Shown here one piece after another: positions 1 to 10,700 of a DNA stretch of 64,000 nucleotides. The translations under genes and the position numbers were made by a program. Below the pieces are notes generated by a model that was given only the letters and a program-made list of their open reading frames with translations, was not told where the DNA came from and did not search any database. This DNA is from Botryosphaeria dothidea (taxonomy: Eukaryota > Ascomycota > Dothideomycetes > Botryosphaeriales > Botryosphaeriaceae). The stretch spans positions 1 through 64,000 of the forward strand of contig WWBZ02000017.1 of NCBI GenBank assembly GCA_011503125.2. Reading direction: 5' to 3'. The stretch's first letter is position 1. Each line of letters opens with the position of its first letter.

Positions 1-110
1 CCTAACCCTAACCCTAACCCTAACCCTAACCCTAACCCTAACCCTAACCCTAACCCTAACCCTAACCCTAACCCTAACCCTAACCCTAACCCTAACCCTA
101 ACCCTAACCC
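1..110. repeat. Telomere repeat array (CCCTAA)n
   Basis: About 18 uninterrupted CCCTAA units start at base 1, with the C-rich strand reading inward. This is the orientation expected at the left end of a chromosome with TTAGGG telomeres. The array ends in slightly degenerate units (CCCAAACCCA) near 105-118. It abuts coding-derived sequence directly, with no subtelomeric spacer. Confidence 0.98.
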
Positions 111-3100
111 AAACCCATACGCTCGAAACTTCTATCTCCGCTCCGCTACCTACTCTAACTACTCTATAACCCCTCTCGCGTATACGATTCCCGCTACGTA
201 CGACGTATATCCTACCTACGCGTCCGTAATCGCCGCCGCTATTCTATTCTCGTTCTACTACTACTCGCCGTCGTCTTTCTCTTTATTATTCTATCTAAAC
301 GCCGTTAGCCCGCGGATCTACTATCTACTAATTACTATCGCGATATTACGATACGCCCGTATAGTAATTTTATATTCTAATCCTACCGCCGTCTCCCGCT
401 TTATCGCCTATCTTATTCGCTTAGTTATCTATTTCTTACCCTTAGGCTCGGTCGCCTATAAATACGCGGATAACGGCGAGTACTACGGCTATTTCTACTA
501 CTTCTACTTCTACTACTACTACTACTACTTCTACTTCTTCTACTACTACTACTACCGCCGCTACTTTTCTTCTTTCTATATCTATTTCCGTCTCTCTTTC
601 TATCTCTACTACGTCTACTTACCTCTTATTAATACCTCGATTCTCTACTAAAACGGTAAAACTAACTATAAATATAATACTAATAACTCGCCTATCTCGC
701 GGGGTAAATATCGATAAATAATCTTAACGTCGCCCTATAACGTATACTCCTTATAATACCGCGTAACGAATACGACTATACCGTCCTTAATAAAAATATA
801 CCGGTACCCGGCCTCGGCCGTATTACTATATCTAATACTTAAAATCTCCGGTTCTCTCGCCGGCTACCCGCCCGTAACGTATATTAATACTAATAACTTC
901 TTCTTAAACGCCGCTACCCGGCTTATCTAATCCGATACGGCCTCGCGGCTTAATCCCGACGCCGTTTTCTACCGGACGAACCGCCTTCTAACCGCGCCGT
1001 TCTCTATAATCCGCTTAAATAACTACGACCGCCCGTCTACCGGGAATCTATTACGCTAATCTCGTAAAAAATTCTACCCCCGGCGCCCGTTCGTCGGATC
1101 GTCGTATATCGAATACTACGGTACGGCCGGCACCTCTTACCTACTTCTATAAAATAATAAATCCTTAACTAATATCTACGTCGTCCTCTACGCTAAATAG
1201 TATACTATACTACGAAACTACGCTATACTAAACGATACGTTCTTATACTCTAAAATATCTCTACTTCTCTACCCGACGTACCCCTTCGCTATCGTATTAA
1301 AATAAATCTTTATCCCGTACGCCCGTAAATCTAAAAACTACTATATCGGGCTATCGCTACCGCGGACTATAAAATCGTCTATTATCTTATTTACCTACTA
1401 TAATCCGCTTCTACCGGGGCGTCTAATATTACTATTACCGTTACCCCTACTACTACTTCTACTACTCCTACTACTTTCTTCGCTCTTATACCCGCTACTT
1501 TTAAAATCGTACGGCCTCGCGCTCGCGCTAAAATACTTATTCTCCTCCGCCGGGGTTACTATCTTAAATCTCTTCTAAATAACTATAAAATACGCTATCT
1601 TAATTAACGCCGATAAAATTAACCTATACGTCTCCGGGCCTCTCTAACTATTATTCGTCGGCTCGACTTCTAACACGGCGGCGGCGTATACTAATACGCT
1701 CTTATACTCACGCTCGACGAATTATTAATTTAATAACTCGATATAAAAATCTAAACACGCGCGTTAAATCGGGCTTAATTTTTATACCTCCTCGCCCTTC
1801 TCGCCCGTCTTACTATCTTTCCCGCTATCTTTCCCGCTATCTTCTTCTTCTTTTTCTTCTTCTTCTCTCTTATTCTTCTTCTTCTTCTTCTTCTCTTCGT
1901 CTTTACTACCTTCCCCGTCTTTAATCTTCCGTTATAATAAACGGACCTTAGAGGGCGGAGAGACGAGATAACGAAGCCGGTAAAGGCAGTAGGGGTAAAG
2001 CAATGCCGAAGTATAAGGGTGTAGTTTAAAGGGCGAGGGTATGAGGTGCGAAAGACGAGGGACGAGGGACGAGGGACGAGGGAGGCAAGCAAGGTCTAAT
2101 TTAAGGCGTACCAAGTTATACGCGAGGAATACTTATTACTAGACTAAAGAACTAACTATAAAGCAGAGGGGCGAGCTTTATATATATAAAGAACGAACTA
2201 AAATACTAGCTTCCTAATTTATAAGTAGGTAAGTCTAGATCTAGATTTTAAATTAACGAAGGTAAACGAGAGGTAAGGGGTCTAAGCAAGCCACGTTTAT
2301 AACATCCGTTCTACCTCTTTAATTAACCCGACGAACGCGCTAAACTAACTACGGGTAAACTTATACCCTAGGCTATTCTAATCGTACTTCCGCTACGTTC
2401 TAACGAAAAATATTAATATCTACTACTACGGCCGGACCTAATTCTTAATCGACTTCTCGTTTATATACGGCTATAACGGCTAGTACCGCGTCTAATACTT
2501 CTTCGTCCTAATCGCCTATATCCGTATTAATACGCCCGCCCGCTTCGCTACGCTCTTCTAACTAATACGGGCTACGTTCTCTATCGCCTACTATACGGCT
2601 ATTTTAATCGGCTCGTTTAAATCGTCTTCTTTCTCGCGGCCGGCTTTCTATTATCTTTTCTTCTTTTCGTCCTCTTCGCCGCCCGGCTTAACGATATACC
2701 GCGATAAATTCTCGCGGTTTTTACCGACTAAATACTACTACTACTACGTCCGCTTTAACTACGAATTCGTCTAATCTCTCTCGGCGTCTTAAATAATCGC
2801 GGCCGCTATCTTCTCGGCCTCTTTAATTTATTTCTATATCTACTACTACGCCCGTGCCTACGTATTTCTACTACTATCGTTACTACTACTACCGCCGCCT
2901 CCGCCGTCTTCGCCCGCTTTATTCTTTTTCTCTACTAACTATCGTACCTCGAAATACTACGATCCGTACCGGCTCGTAAAAAATCGCTAGTAATATATCT
3001 ACCTCGCTACTTCTTAAAACCGCCTCTCGAACTACTCGCCCTTACTCTTATCTAATCCGCTCTTTTATCTACCCGCCGACTACTAATACTCGATACGCTA

Positions 3101-3960
3101 ATACTTCTTTATCGCCTTCTCGTTCCGGTAAACGTATCTATATCTATCGGGCTATAACTCGTATATTAACCCGTCCGCGTATACCGATAACTTCGAGATC
3201 GGTCTATCGACGCCTACGGGCACCTCGAACTCCCCGGGGAACCTAATTAATCCGGGAAACTATCTAACCTCGTCCGCGATCGCCTCCGCGTCTTTACCGC
3301 TAATACCGTAATATCTATTCTATAAATACTTCTATACCTAATCCGGCTATATAGCGTACCGGTATTCTTTATATACCGCGACCCGATACTCGCATAAATA
3401 ATAAAAATACTCGGCTACTCGGGCGGCTATAATAACTTATACTTATTATTCGCTATTTACTACTTACTATTCGCTATCTATTCGCTACTCGCTACTTTAA
3501 TACTCTAATATAAAAAACACGTCTTATTTTCTTCTAACCGGCGTATTCTTTCTATCTAACTACCCGCTCTTTATTACTACTAAACTATCTAACTCGTTCT
3601 AGCTTTTCTACGATCTCGCGCGCTACGGCCGGTTATACGTTCGCTCGCCCTCTACCTACCCGGCGATCCTACCCGTCTACTACTACTCCGCTTAGGCTAC
3701 TTTTATCCTATTAAATTTAATTCTAACTTACTCTAACTAGTAAATTACGCTCGAACGCGCGATCGGACGGACGTATCGTACGCGAAAAATCTAATCGCCC
3801 GACCGCGCTCTATAATATATCTCGATCTTACGCGAATCTAACTTCTTTTTTCTAAATCTACCGTATCTAAATCTACTATACCCGTAATTCTAACCCTAAA
3901 CCTTAATTTTATATAGGCGCTAAATCTATTCTTATAACGGTAGATTTATACTTTTTAGTT
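110..3960 (-). pseudogene. RIP-destroyed telomere-linked RecQ-like helicase (TLH) gene, truncated by the telomere
   Basis: Read on the minus strand, one frame runs from about 2760 to the telomere once the solo LTR and one target-site copy (377 bp) are removed. It is interrupted only by TAA/TAG. Reading TA back to CA or TG gives blocks I recognise from the N-terminal part of fungal subtelomeric RecQ-like helicases: an RTQRKHDW-like block (about 2390), an acidic/Lys-rich linker (1800-1930), an ACLDFYIELLN block (about 1750), DSPxxxFLDLRAYG (about 1330), VTRYYKEY (about 730), GDVKIIYRYLPREIGEL (about 700), a former poly-Gln tract (490-560), and a YVAGIVYARGVIE block (about 170). The helicase domain that should follow is absent because telomere repeats begin there. 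From 2760 to 3960 the sequence is equally RIPed and probably holds the N-terminus, but I did not assign a frame. Family assignment is from remembered family features. Confidence 0.8.
1933..2304 (-). repeat. Solo LTR of Ty3 family B (372 bp)
   Basis: It matches the two 372-bp LTRs of the element at 37866-43546, in reverse orientation. Its ends are RIPed TG...CA (reverse complement TGTTATAAACG...ATTATA). A perfect 5-bp target duplication TCCGT flanks it (1928-1932 and 2305-2309). Removing the LTR plus one TCCGT restores the frame of the TLH relic. It is less RIPed than the gene around it, so it inserted later or escaped the heaviest rounds. Confidence 0.92.
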
Positions 3961-6271
3961 TAGGTTTAATATATATAAGATAGACCTACTAGCCTTAGCG
4001 TCTTATACGCTTAAATATCTCTTCTAAGATCGTCTAGACGTTAATTTAAGATTCTACGGCTACTAATTACTTACGCGAAGCCTTACTTTTAGCTTTATAT
4101 CTTTTTCTCGTAGTTCTTTATAACGTATACTATACTTATTCGTCGGAAATACTAGACTTAGTTAGTCTTACTTCGCTTAAGATACTATATTTTACCGAGA
4201 AGGCGGCGTCTCGTACGCTACTATTCTAGTTCTATTTTACGCTTTTCTTAAAATTACCGTTAATACTACCGTCGCTAGGCCTTACGCTATTATTACCGTT
4301 AATACTACCGTTATTAGGCCTTACGCTATTATAGCTAGAGTTATATCTTAAGTTAGAGGTATCGTTTCGCTTAGTAGGGCTTATTTCTATAATAGAATTA
4401 TATTTTACTAAGAAGGCTTCGCTACTTACGTCGTAGTCCTAGTACTAACTTATACTACTATCGGAGTTATCTATATAGTTACTATATTTAGGTCTTATAC
4501 TAGCTACTTCCCGTATTAATATTAATAGAAGCTTTCGAAGGGTATCTAATAACCTATTCTTCTTCTATAATCCTTATTTTCGTAGAAGATCCTCGAGCTT
4601 CTCTCGAAAGATAATAGAGTCTTCTTCTCCGAAGTCGAAGATAGATTTCTATATTCGGATCTAGGGTATATCTAAAATAATATCGTGCCTAGGAATACGT
4701 TAGACGTCGAGGGAAATTCGTTCTTAATAGTTCCCTATCTAAAGAGTTACTTCCTTCGTTTCTATCTTTATCTAGCCTTCTTCGTAGGCTATCTAGAATC
4801 CGTCGAATCTACTAAGGAGGTACGGTTCCTATTTCTTACGGTACGGGATATTTATCTTCTATATAAGCTCGTTATAGATAAAATTTCCGCTTAATTCTAT
4901 ATCGATTAGAATTCTAGTAGGTACTTCGTTAAGTATTTCCTATATCTTAAACTATTTCTATAGATTTAGTCCGGTAAGAGTTTCCGTTTTCGATATACGT
5001 AATACTATATAAAGGGACCTAGACTATAGCCCCTAGATTAGTCCCGTTACCGTAGGGCCGTCTAGTTTTTTAGTATAGGGTAGCCGTAGACTTCGCTATA
5101 TATATAGTCTTCCTATTCGTTAACTTATAGATATACTTACTTTTAGTTAGTCTATTTATCGGCGTTCTACTTCCTTCGCTAGTAGACTTTATTCTTTCGA
5201 ACTTAATATCTAAAGATTAGTCGATTAAGCTTCTTATTCGGAATCTACTAGAGTATACGATACTAGATCGTTGCCGTGCCGTACTAGTAGAGAATCCGTA
5301 CTAGTTCCCGGAGGGAGTCGTAGTCTACTTATTTACGTACTAAGGTTTCTTAGTAGTAGCGTTCGACGAGTATCGTTTCTTTAGTTACCGGAAGTTCGTA
5401 CTTCTTTCCGTCTTATTCGATTCGGGTTTCCTAAAGAATATTCTAACGCTATTCCTAAATAACCGTAAGCGCGATACTTTTCTAATACGGAATCTAGATT
5501 ATTTAGCTAAGATTACTCTATTCGTCCCGTAGATAGTTATTAATACCGTATCTTTTAGCGAGAACTTCTAACGAGACGAGAGTGTCTAGTTTATCCGATA
5601 GTATAGGTATATTATCTAACTACGTTTTACTAGTACTCTCGTATAGTTCTCCTATTTCGCTATTAATAAGTTCGTCGTCTAGAGGGAAACTATCGATAAT
5701 ATCGTCGGTTTCGATAACTTCTTCGTTCCTAGTTATTATACCGAAGTTTAGAGGTTCGTAGGGGTACTATCTAGAGATATCCTTACTAGTTTAATACGTC
5801 TAATAGCCGTTATCGTAATAGGCTATCTAGTATAGCGTATCGTAGTTATCTTAGCGAGATATAACCGACGCTTTACGCTAAGCGCTCGAAGTCTACTTAT
5901 TATCCTTCTTACTACGAGGGTTCTACGGATACTTAGAAGAGAAGTATTTATTACTACCGTAGATAATATAGAGTCGATTCTTATAGCGCTATTTCTACTT
6001 ATCCGTCTAGTTCGGATTAGATCCCTTAGGCTTCTTATTATTATAACTATTATTGCCCTTCTTAGAATCCTATCTATTAGCCGCGTTAAGGGCTATAGCG
6101 TCTCCGCCTTCGAGGGTTATTCTTTTACGGCGTAGCTTCGAGGTATTAGATTATCGAGAACCTATCTTCTATTCGTATATACGACCGTCGATTTAAGACG
6201 TAAGATCTACTATCTTCTAGAAGGTAGGTAGATATTCGTAAGTAATTATATTCTTCTTAACTTCGTTCTTT
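3960..6271 (-). pseudogene. Old RIPed Ty3-A copy, gag plus 5' part of pol
   Basis: This is collinear with 10790-13083 of the intact Ty3-A element but saturated with C-to-T and G-to-A changes at CpA/TpG and some CpC/GpG. It covers the protease end of pol and most of gag. It begins abruptly near 3960, so the RT, integrase and 3' LTR of this copy are missing. At 6271 it is interrupted by the young Ty3-A element. It resumes at 14286 after the TCTTT target duplication. Confidence 0.9.
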
Positions 6272-6749
6272 TGTAACGAGCGGGCCTCTACCTCTAAGGA
6301 TCCAAACACCAAAGAGGGTGGAAACCTGTCGAGGGTTTTCCTTGAGTGGGTACAAGAAGAGGTACGTGAGGAACGAGTAGACGACTGAAGACTGAGCACT
6401 GCGTGCGAAGGCCTTGTTACTAACAATTGGTGCTGAATTGTTATTGAAGTTGACCACGAAGGTCAAAGCTATCTAGAGAGCGTGGTTTATATACGTAGGA
6501 GAGTTCTATACAATCTATGTGCTCAATAGGCGGGTTGCGCTCAATGGCGCGTAGTCTTCTGAGCGAGCTGTTGTGATTGAGCAGGATGGCTCAGTAGGTG
6601 GGGCCCGCTCAGGCAGCCTTGGCAATCTGAGCGGGTGGGTCTAGTTGAGCGCGAGGTCACGTGACCTCGGATCTTTATGACCCCGACTTCTGTTGTTCCG
6701 GCGGGGCTGATCCCTAACTTCCTCAACCTGTGGAGGCTGCGCCGTAACA
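6272..6749 (-). repeat. Ty3-A 3' LTR
   Basis: Boundaries TGTAACGAGC...GCCGTAACA on the plus strand, 478 bp. It contains a TATATA palindrome near 6487-6492 usable as a TATA box in either direction, and an inverted repeat (TTGACC-ACGAA-GGTCAA) near 6450. On the plus strand it lies about 100 bp upstream of the antisense ATG at 6848, so it could serve as that gene's promoter (inference). Confidence 0.95.
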
Positions 6750-6768
6750 CTATCCCCCCCCTTAAGGA
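6750..6768 (-). other. Polypurine tract of Ty3-A
   Basis: Immediately inside the 3' LTR the minus strand reads TTAAGGGGGGGGATAG up to the LTR TG. This is the G-rich purine run that primes plus-strand DNA synthesis in LTR retroelements. Confidence 0.8.
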
Positions 6769-6847
6769 TCTTCGGCCCGAAGATTCTTCCGTATTGCCTA
6801 TTTCCTTGTGGGTTCTTCCTGGCTTACTTTCTCTCCGTAAGTCCATC

Positions 6848-7722
6848 ATGTCTAAACGTAAGCGGGATACTACGGAGGAACGACGTCGTTTGGCGGCCCT
6901 CGTGGAGTCTATTTCCTTTCCCGCGATTCGTCCCTGCTTTGATTGTGAACTAAACGGTAGGCCGTGTAAGGTTGCTCCGGAACACGATCGTTGTGGTGCT
7001 TGTATTGCGAAGGGTACTACGATGTGTGATGCGAAGAAGATGTCGCTTTCTGGAGGTAGGTGGTCTTTTCTTCTGTCCGGGATGCTTGCTCACGTTTTCT
7101 AGCCTTAAGTCTTCGCCGCGAGTAGGAGAAGTTAAAGGCCAAGGAGGCCGAGGCTCAAGAGAAGTTTCTGGCTTCTCTGGCTGATCTTGATAGGCTCCGT
7201 GCTGTTCAGGAGGAAGAGCGAGTGCGCTTACGGCGGGAGCAAGAGGAGATGCATCGTCGTCATGAGGAGGTCCTGCGATGCCAGGAGAAAGAGCTAGGGA
7301 CTGTTGCTGCTCGTTTGAAACGGTTGCGGGCCAACCAGCGTTTGTTGGAGGAGCGTGGTTACAAGGCTCTTCTTGCTGAGTCTGGTAGTTTGGCCGCGTT
7401 GGATGAGCATGATCGTCGGGAAGCGGAGGAGTTGCTGGCTGCGCTGGCCGAGGATGAGGGGTACGCTCCTGACCCTGAGAATTCTGAGGGTCCGTCCGCG
7501 TCAAAACGGCCACGTCACGAGACGGTGGGTCTTGCTGCGCCGCATGTGGCTGAGTCTGCCGAGTCTGCCGGCGAGCCTGTGGCTGGTGCGAAATCTCCGT
7601 GCTCTCCTGAGCCTGTGAATTCTGCCCGTTTATCCCCCTATCTTGAGGGTCTCTCGCCGTTCTCGTTCGGGGACGACCTCGTTTCCGTGGGAGGTCGGGA
7701 TTTTGACGGTGGAATTCTGTGA
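6848..7722 (+). pseudogene. Antisense accessory gene of Ty3-A: Cys-rich, coiled-coil protein (one in-frame TAG)
   Basis: It runs opposite to pol. Exon 1 (6848-7055) starts MSKRKRDTTEERRRLAAL and carries a Cys cluster: PCFDCELNGRPC, then CGACIAKGTTMC. That is C-x2-C-x6-C followed by C-x2-C-x7-C, probably zinc-binding. A 47-bp intron (7056-7102) joins to exon 2 (7103-7722), which encodes a charged heptad-like helix rich in Glu, Arg and Leu (about 7126-7450), then an acidic/Ser-Pro tail ending GGRDFDGGIL. After splicing the only defect is a TAG at 7123-7125, a RIP-type change from CAG or TGG. I recall similar C-rich plus coiled-coil hypothetical proteins as repeated families in ascomycete genomes; their function is not known to me. 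Whether a functional protein is made depends on the TAG or an alternative splice. Confidence 0.65.
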
Positions 7723-10700
7723 CGAGATCTGGATGTATGTCGTCCTTGGGTACCCATTGGTTATCCTCATTTCCGTATCCTTCCCATTTGACAAGATATT
7801 TGAGCTGATGTCCGAATCTTTTGCAGTCTAAGATTTTCTCGACTGGGTATTCGTCTTCTTCGGCATCTGGGTTTTCTGGGATTATCTCTTCTGGAGTTTC
7901 TGGGATTGTGGCGTTTTCTGGTGCTGGCTCGAGCAATGCCACGTGAAAGGTGGAATTCATTCGTGTCGTTGCTGGCAATTTGAGTCGATACGTAACGTTT
8001 CCAAGTTTTTCTGAAATTTCGAATGGACCGGTTTTCTTGAAATCCAATTTGTCGCTTGGTCGCTTCGATTTGATGTTTTTTGTGAGGAGGTATACTTTAT
8101 CCCCCCTCTTTAGGTTCGGTGCCGCCTGGTGCCGTCTGTTGTAGTACTTGGACATCATGATTCGTACGTGCTCGAGGTCGAGACTGATGGCTTTGTGTAG
8201 TTCTTTTAGCTGCTCGGCTTTAAGAACACCTTGTTGGGCCAATTTTCGACTTGGGATGGCTTCTCTATACGCGTCTGGTTCGAATCCATAGTTGGCAAAG
8301 AACGGGGATACGTTGGTTGACTCTTGTTTGGCGCTGTTGTAGGCGAACTGTGCCATAGGTAGCCATGTGGCCCAATCGTCCTGTGGGTAGTTGACGAAAC
8401 AGCGGAGATATTGTTCGAGAGTCCGGTTCATCCGTTCTGTCTGACCGTCCGTTTGCGGGTGTGCGGTTGTAGAGAGTTTGTTCTTAGCCCCAAGTTGACG
8501 CATGAGCGTTTGCCAGAATTCAGAACGCATTAGCTTATCTCTGTCCGAAACCAGTTCTTCCGGCATTCCGTGATCCGCGAAGATGTATCGGAGGAACGTA
8601 TGAGCTAGCTGCTCTGCATTCGATGCCTCGAGGTAGGGCAAGAAGTAAGCGTACTTCGTGAGTCTGTCGACAAAGACTAGGATCGAGTCGTGCTTAACTC
8701 CGGTAAGCGAGTCTCTAGACTGTGGCAGCTTCGTAATAAAGTCTAGCGTAACCGATTGCCATGGTCGTTCTGGAACTTCTAGGGGTTGTAGTTGTCCGTA
8801 CGGAGCGTGTGTCGCGGCTTTGCTTCTAATGCAAAGGTCACATTGCGAGACTATGCGCTGGACTGTCTTCCGTAACCCTGGAAAGTAGAAGTTTCGTGTG
8901 ATCCTTTCGGTTGTCCTGTCGATGCCCTGATGTCCATGCGCGGGTGCTTCGTGTATATCCTTGACTAGTACTTCTCGCAGTCTTGCCGGGACATAGATTA
9001 ATCCTTTGAAGAGAAGCGTTCCTTCCCTATCTCGAGCAATACGCGGGTCGTCCTCAAGCGCTAAAAGTTCCTGCGCGAAGGAGTCCTGTGCGTATGCTTC
9101 TCGGATCTTCAGATGCCATGGGTTTGACTCGATGCGAAGCATTGGGAAAGACGGTCTGGCAAGGGTGAGCGATCCATCGCTATCCACTGCGAACACTGCA
9201 GGGTGCGGCTCGATTCGTCCTTCCATGTAGTCTACCCTTCTACTGAGCGCGTCAGCGGCGGCGTTATCTACACCTTTTCTATGTGTAATCTTAAAATCGT
9301 AGGAGGCCATTTCTTCAGACCAGCGAACCTGTCGTCGGTTCAGCTCCTTAGTCGTGGTGAAGCGCGTGAGGTTTTGATGATCGCAGTGCACTACCACCTG
9401 GTAGCTGGCTCCTTCAAGATAGTGTCTCCATTGCTTGAATGCTGAGACGATAGCTAAGAGCTCCTTGTCGTGAGTATCGTAGTTGAGCTCTGCCGGTGTG
9501 AACTTCCTAGAGTAAAACGCGATTGGGTGCCATCGACCTTGATCGTCAGGCTGGCTGAGACATGCTCCGAGGGCGAATCCTGACGCATCAGTTTCTACTT
9601 CGATAGGTTTGTCGGGATCATATATCCCTAGAACCGGTGCTTCGCAAAACATGCGTTTAAGCGATTCGAAGGCTTGCTGCTGATCGTCTCCCCATTTGAA
9701 GCCATGCTCCTTTCGAGTGAGTCGCGTTAAAGGTTCCGTGACCTTTGAGTAGTTCCAAATGAACTTTCGGTAGAAGTTCGCGAATCCAAGGAAAGACTGA
9801 ACTTCCTTGATCGTCTTGGGTACTGGCCATTCTCTAATGGAATCCAGTTTCGAGTCGTCCATACCGACGTGACCTGGGGTGATGACAAAGCCTAAGAATT
9901 CTGTCCTTTGAACGTGCCATTCGCATTTCTCGGGTGCGATAGACAGATTCTTTGCCTGGAGGGCTTCTAGGACCTTTCTGACATGCTTCTTATGATCCTC
10001 GAGGGTCTCTGAAAAGATGAGGATATCGTCGAGGTAAGCTAAGCAGAAGATATCCAAGTATTCGCGCAGCGTATCGTTGACAAGATTTTGGAAAGTTGCT
10101 GGCGCGTTGGTAAGCCCGAATGGCATAACCGTATACTCGTAGAGTCCTAGCCTCGTTCTGAAGGCTGTCTTCCATTCTTCCCCTTCTTTGATCCTAACCA
10201 GGTGATATCCTTCCCGGAGGTCCAGCTTCGTAAAGTACTTTGCTTTCCCTAACTTGTCCTGGAGCTCGTCGATGCGTGGGAGCGGATAGCGGTTCTTGAT
10301 CGTGATGTCGTTGAGTTGTCGGTAGTCGACACAGAGGCGTAGTTTGCCATTCTTCTTTGGGACGAAAAGGATCGGATATCCGGCTGATGACGTTGAAGGC
10401 CGAATATATCCGCGTTCGAGGTTCTTCTCGATGTATTCCCTTAAAGCCTCCATTTCCTTTGCTGATAAGGAGTAGATGGGCTTATAAGCTGGCTTCGTGC
10501 CCGGCTTGAGTGGAATCTCGTGGTCCCATGGTTGATGCTTCGGCAAATCTCCTTTTCCTCTTTCTTGGCAAACGGCTTTTAAGTCCCAGTACTCGCTGGG
10601 TACCGTTTCCATTTCCGGTATTGGAGGTTCTCCGTATGGATTGTTCCATGTCTCCAAACTACCGTGTTGTCCCCTTCTAATCCTCGCGGGATCGTCTCCT

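Noticed and set aside
1775..2114. Minus-strand ORFs of 60-105 codons around the Ty3-B solo LTR
   Set aside because: They are chance frames through the LTR and the Lys/Glu-rich TLH linker. The same ORFs recur in every LTR copy (38056-38455, 43365-43619).
4685..4894. 69-codon plus-strand ORF MPRNTLDVEGN..., repeated at 11504-11713
   Set aside because: Antisense shadow of the Ty3-A protease region; present only because both copies share that sequence.
6217..6849. Minus ORFs of 69-102 codons in the Ty3-A LTR (also 13753-14286, and 35926-36135 on +)
   Set aside because: Frames inside LTRs with no domain; they recur in each LTR copy.
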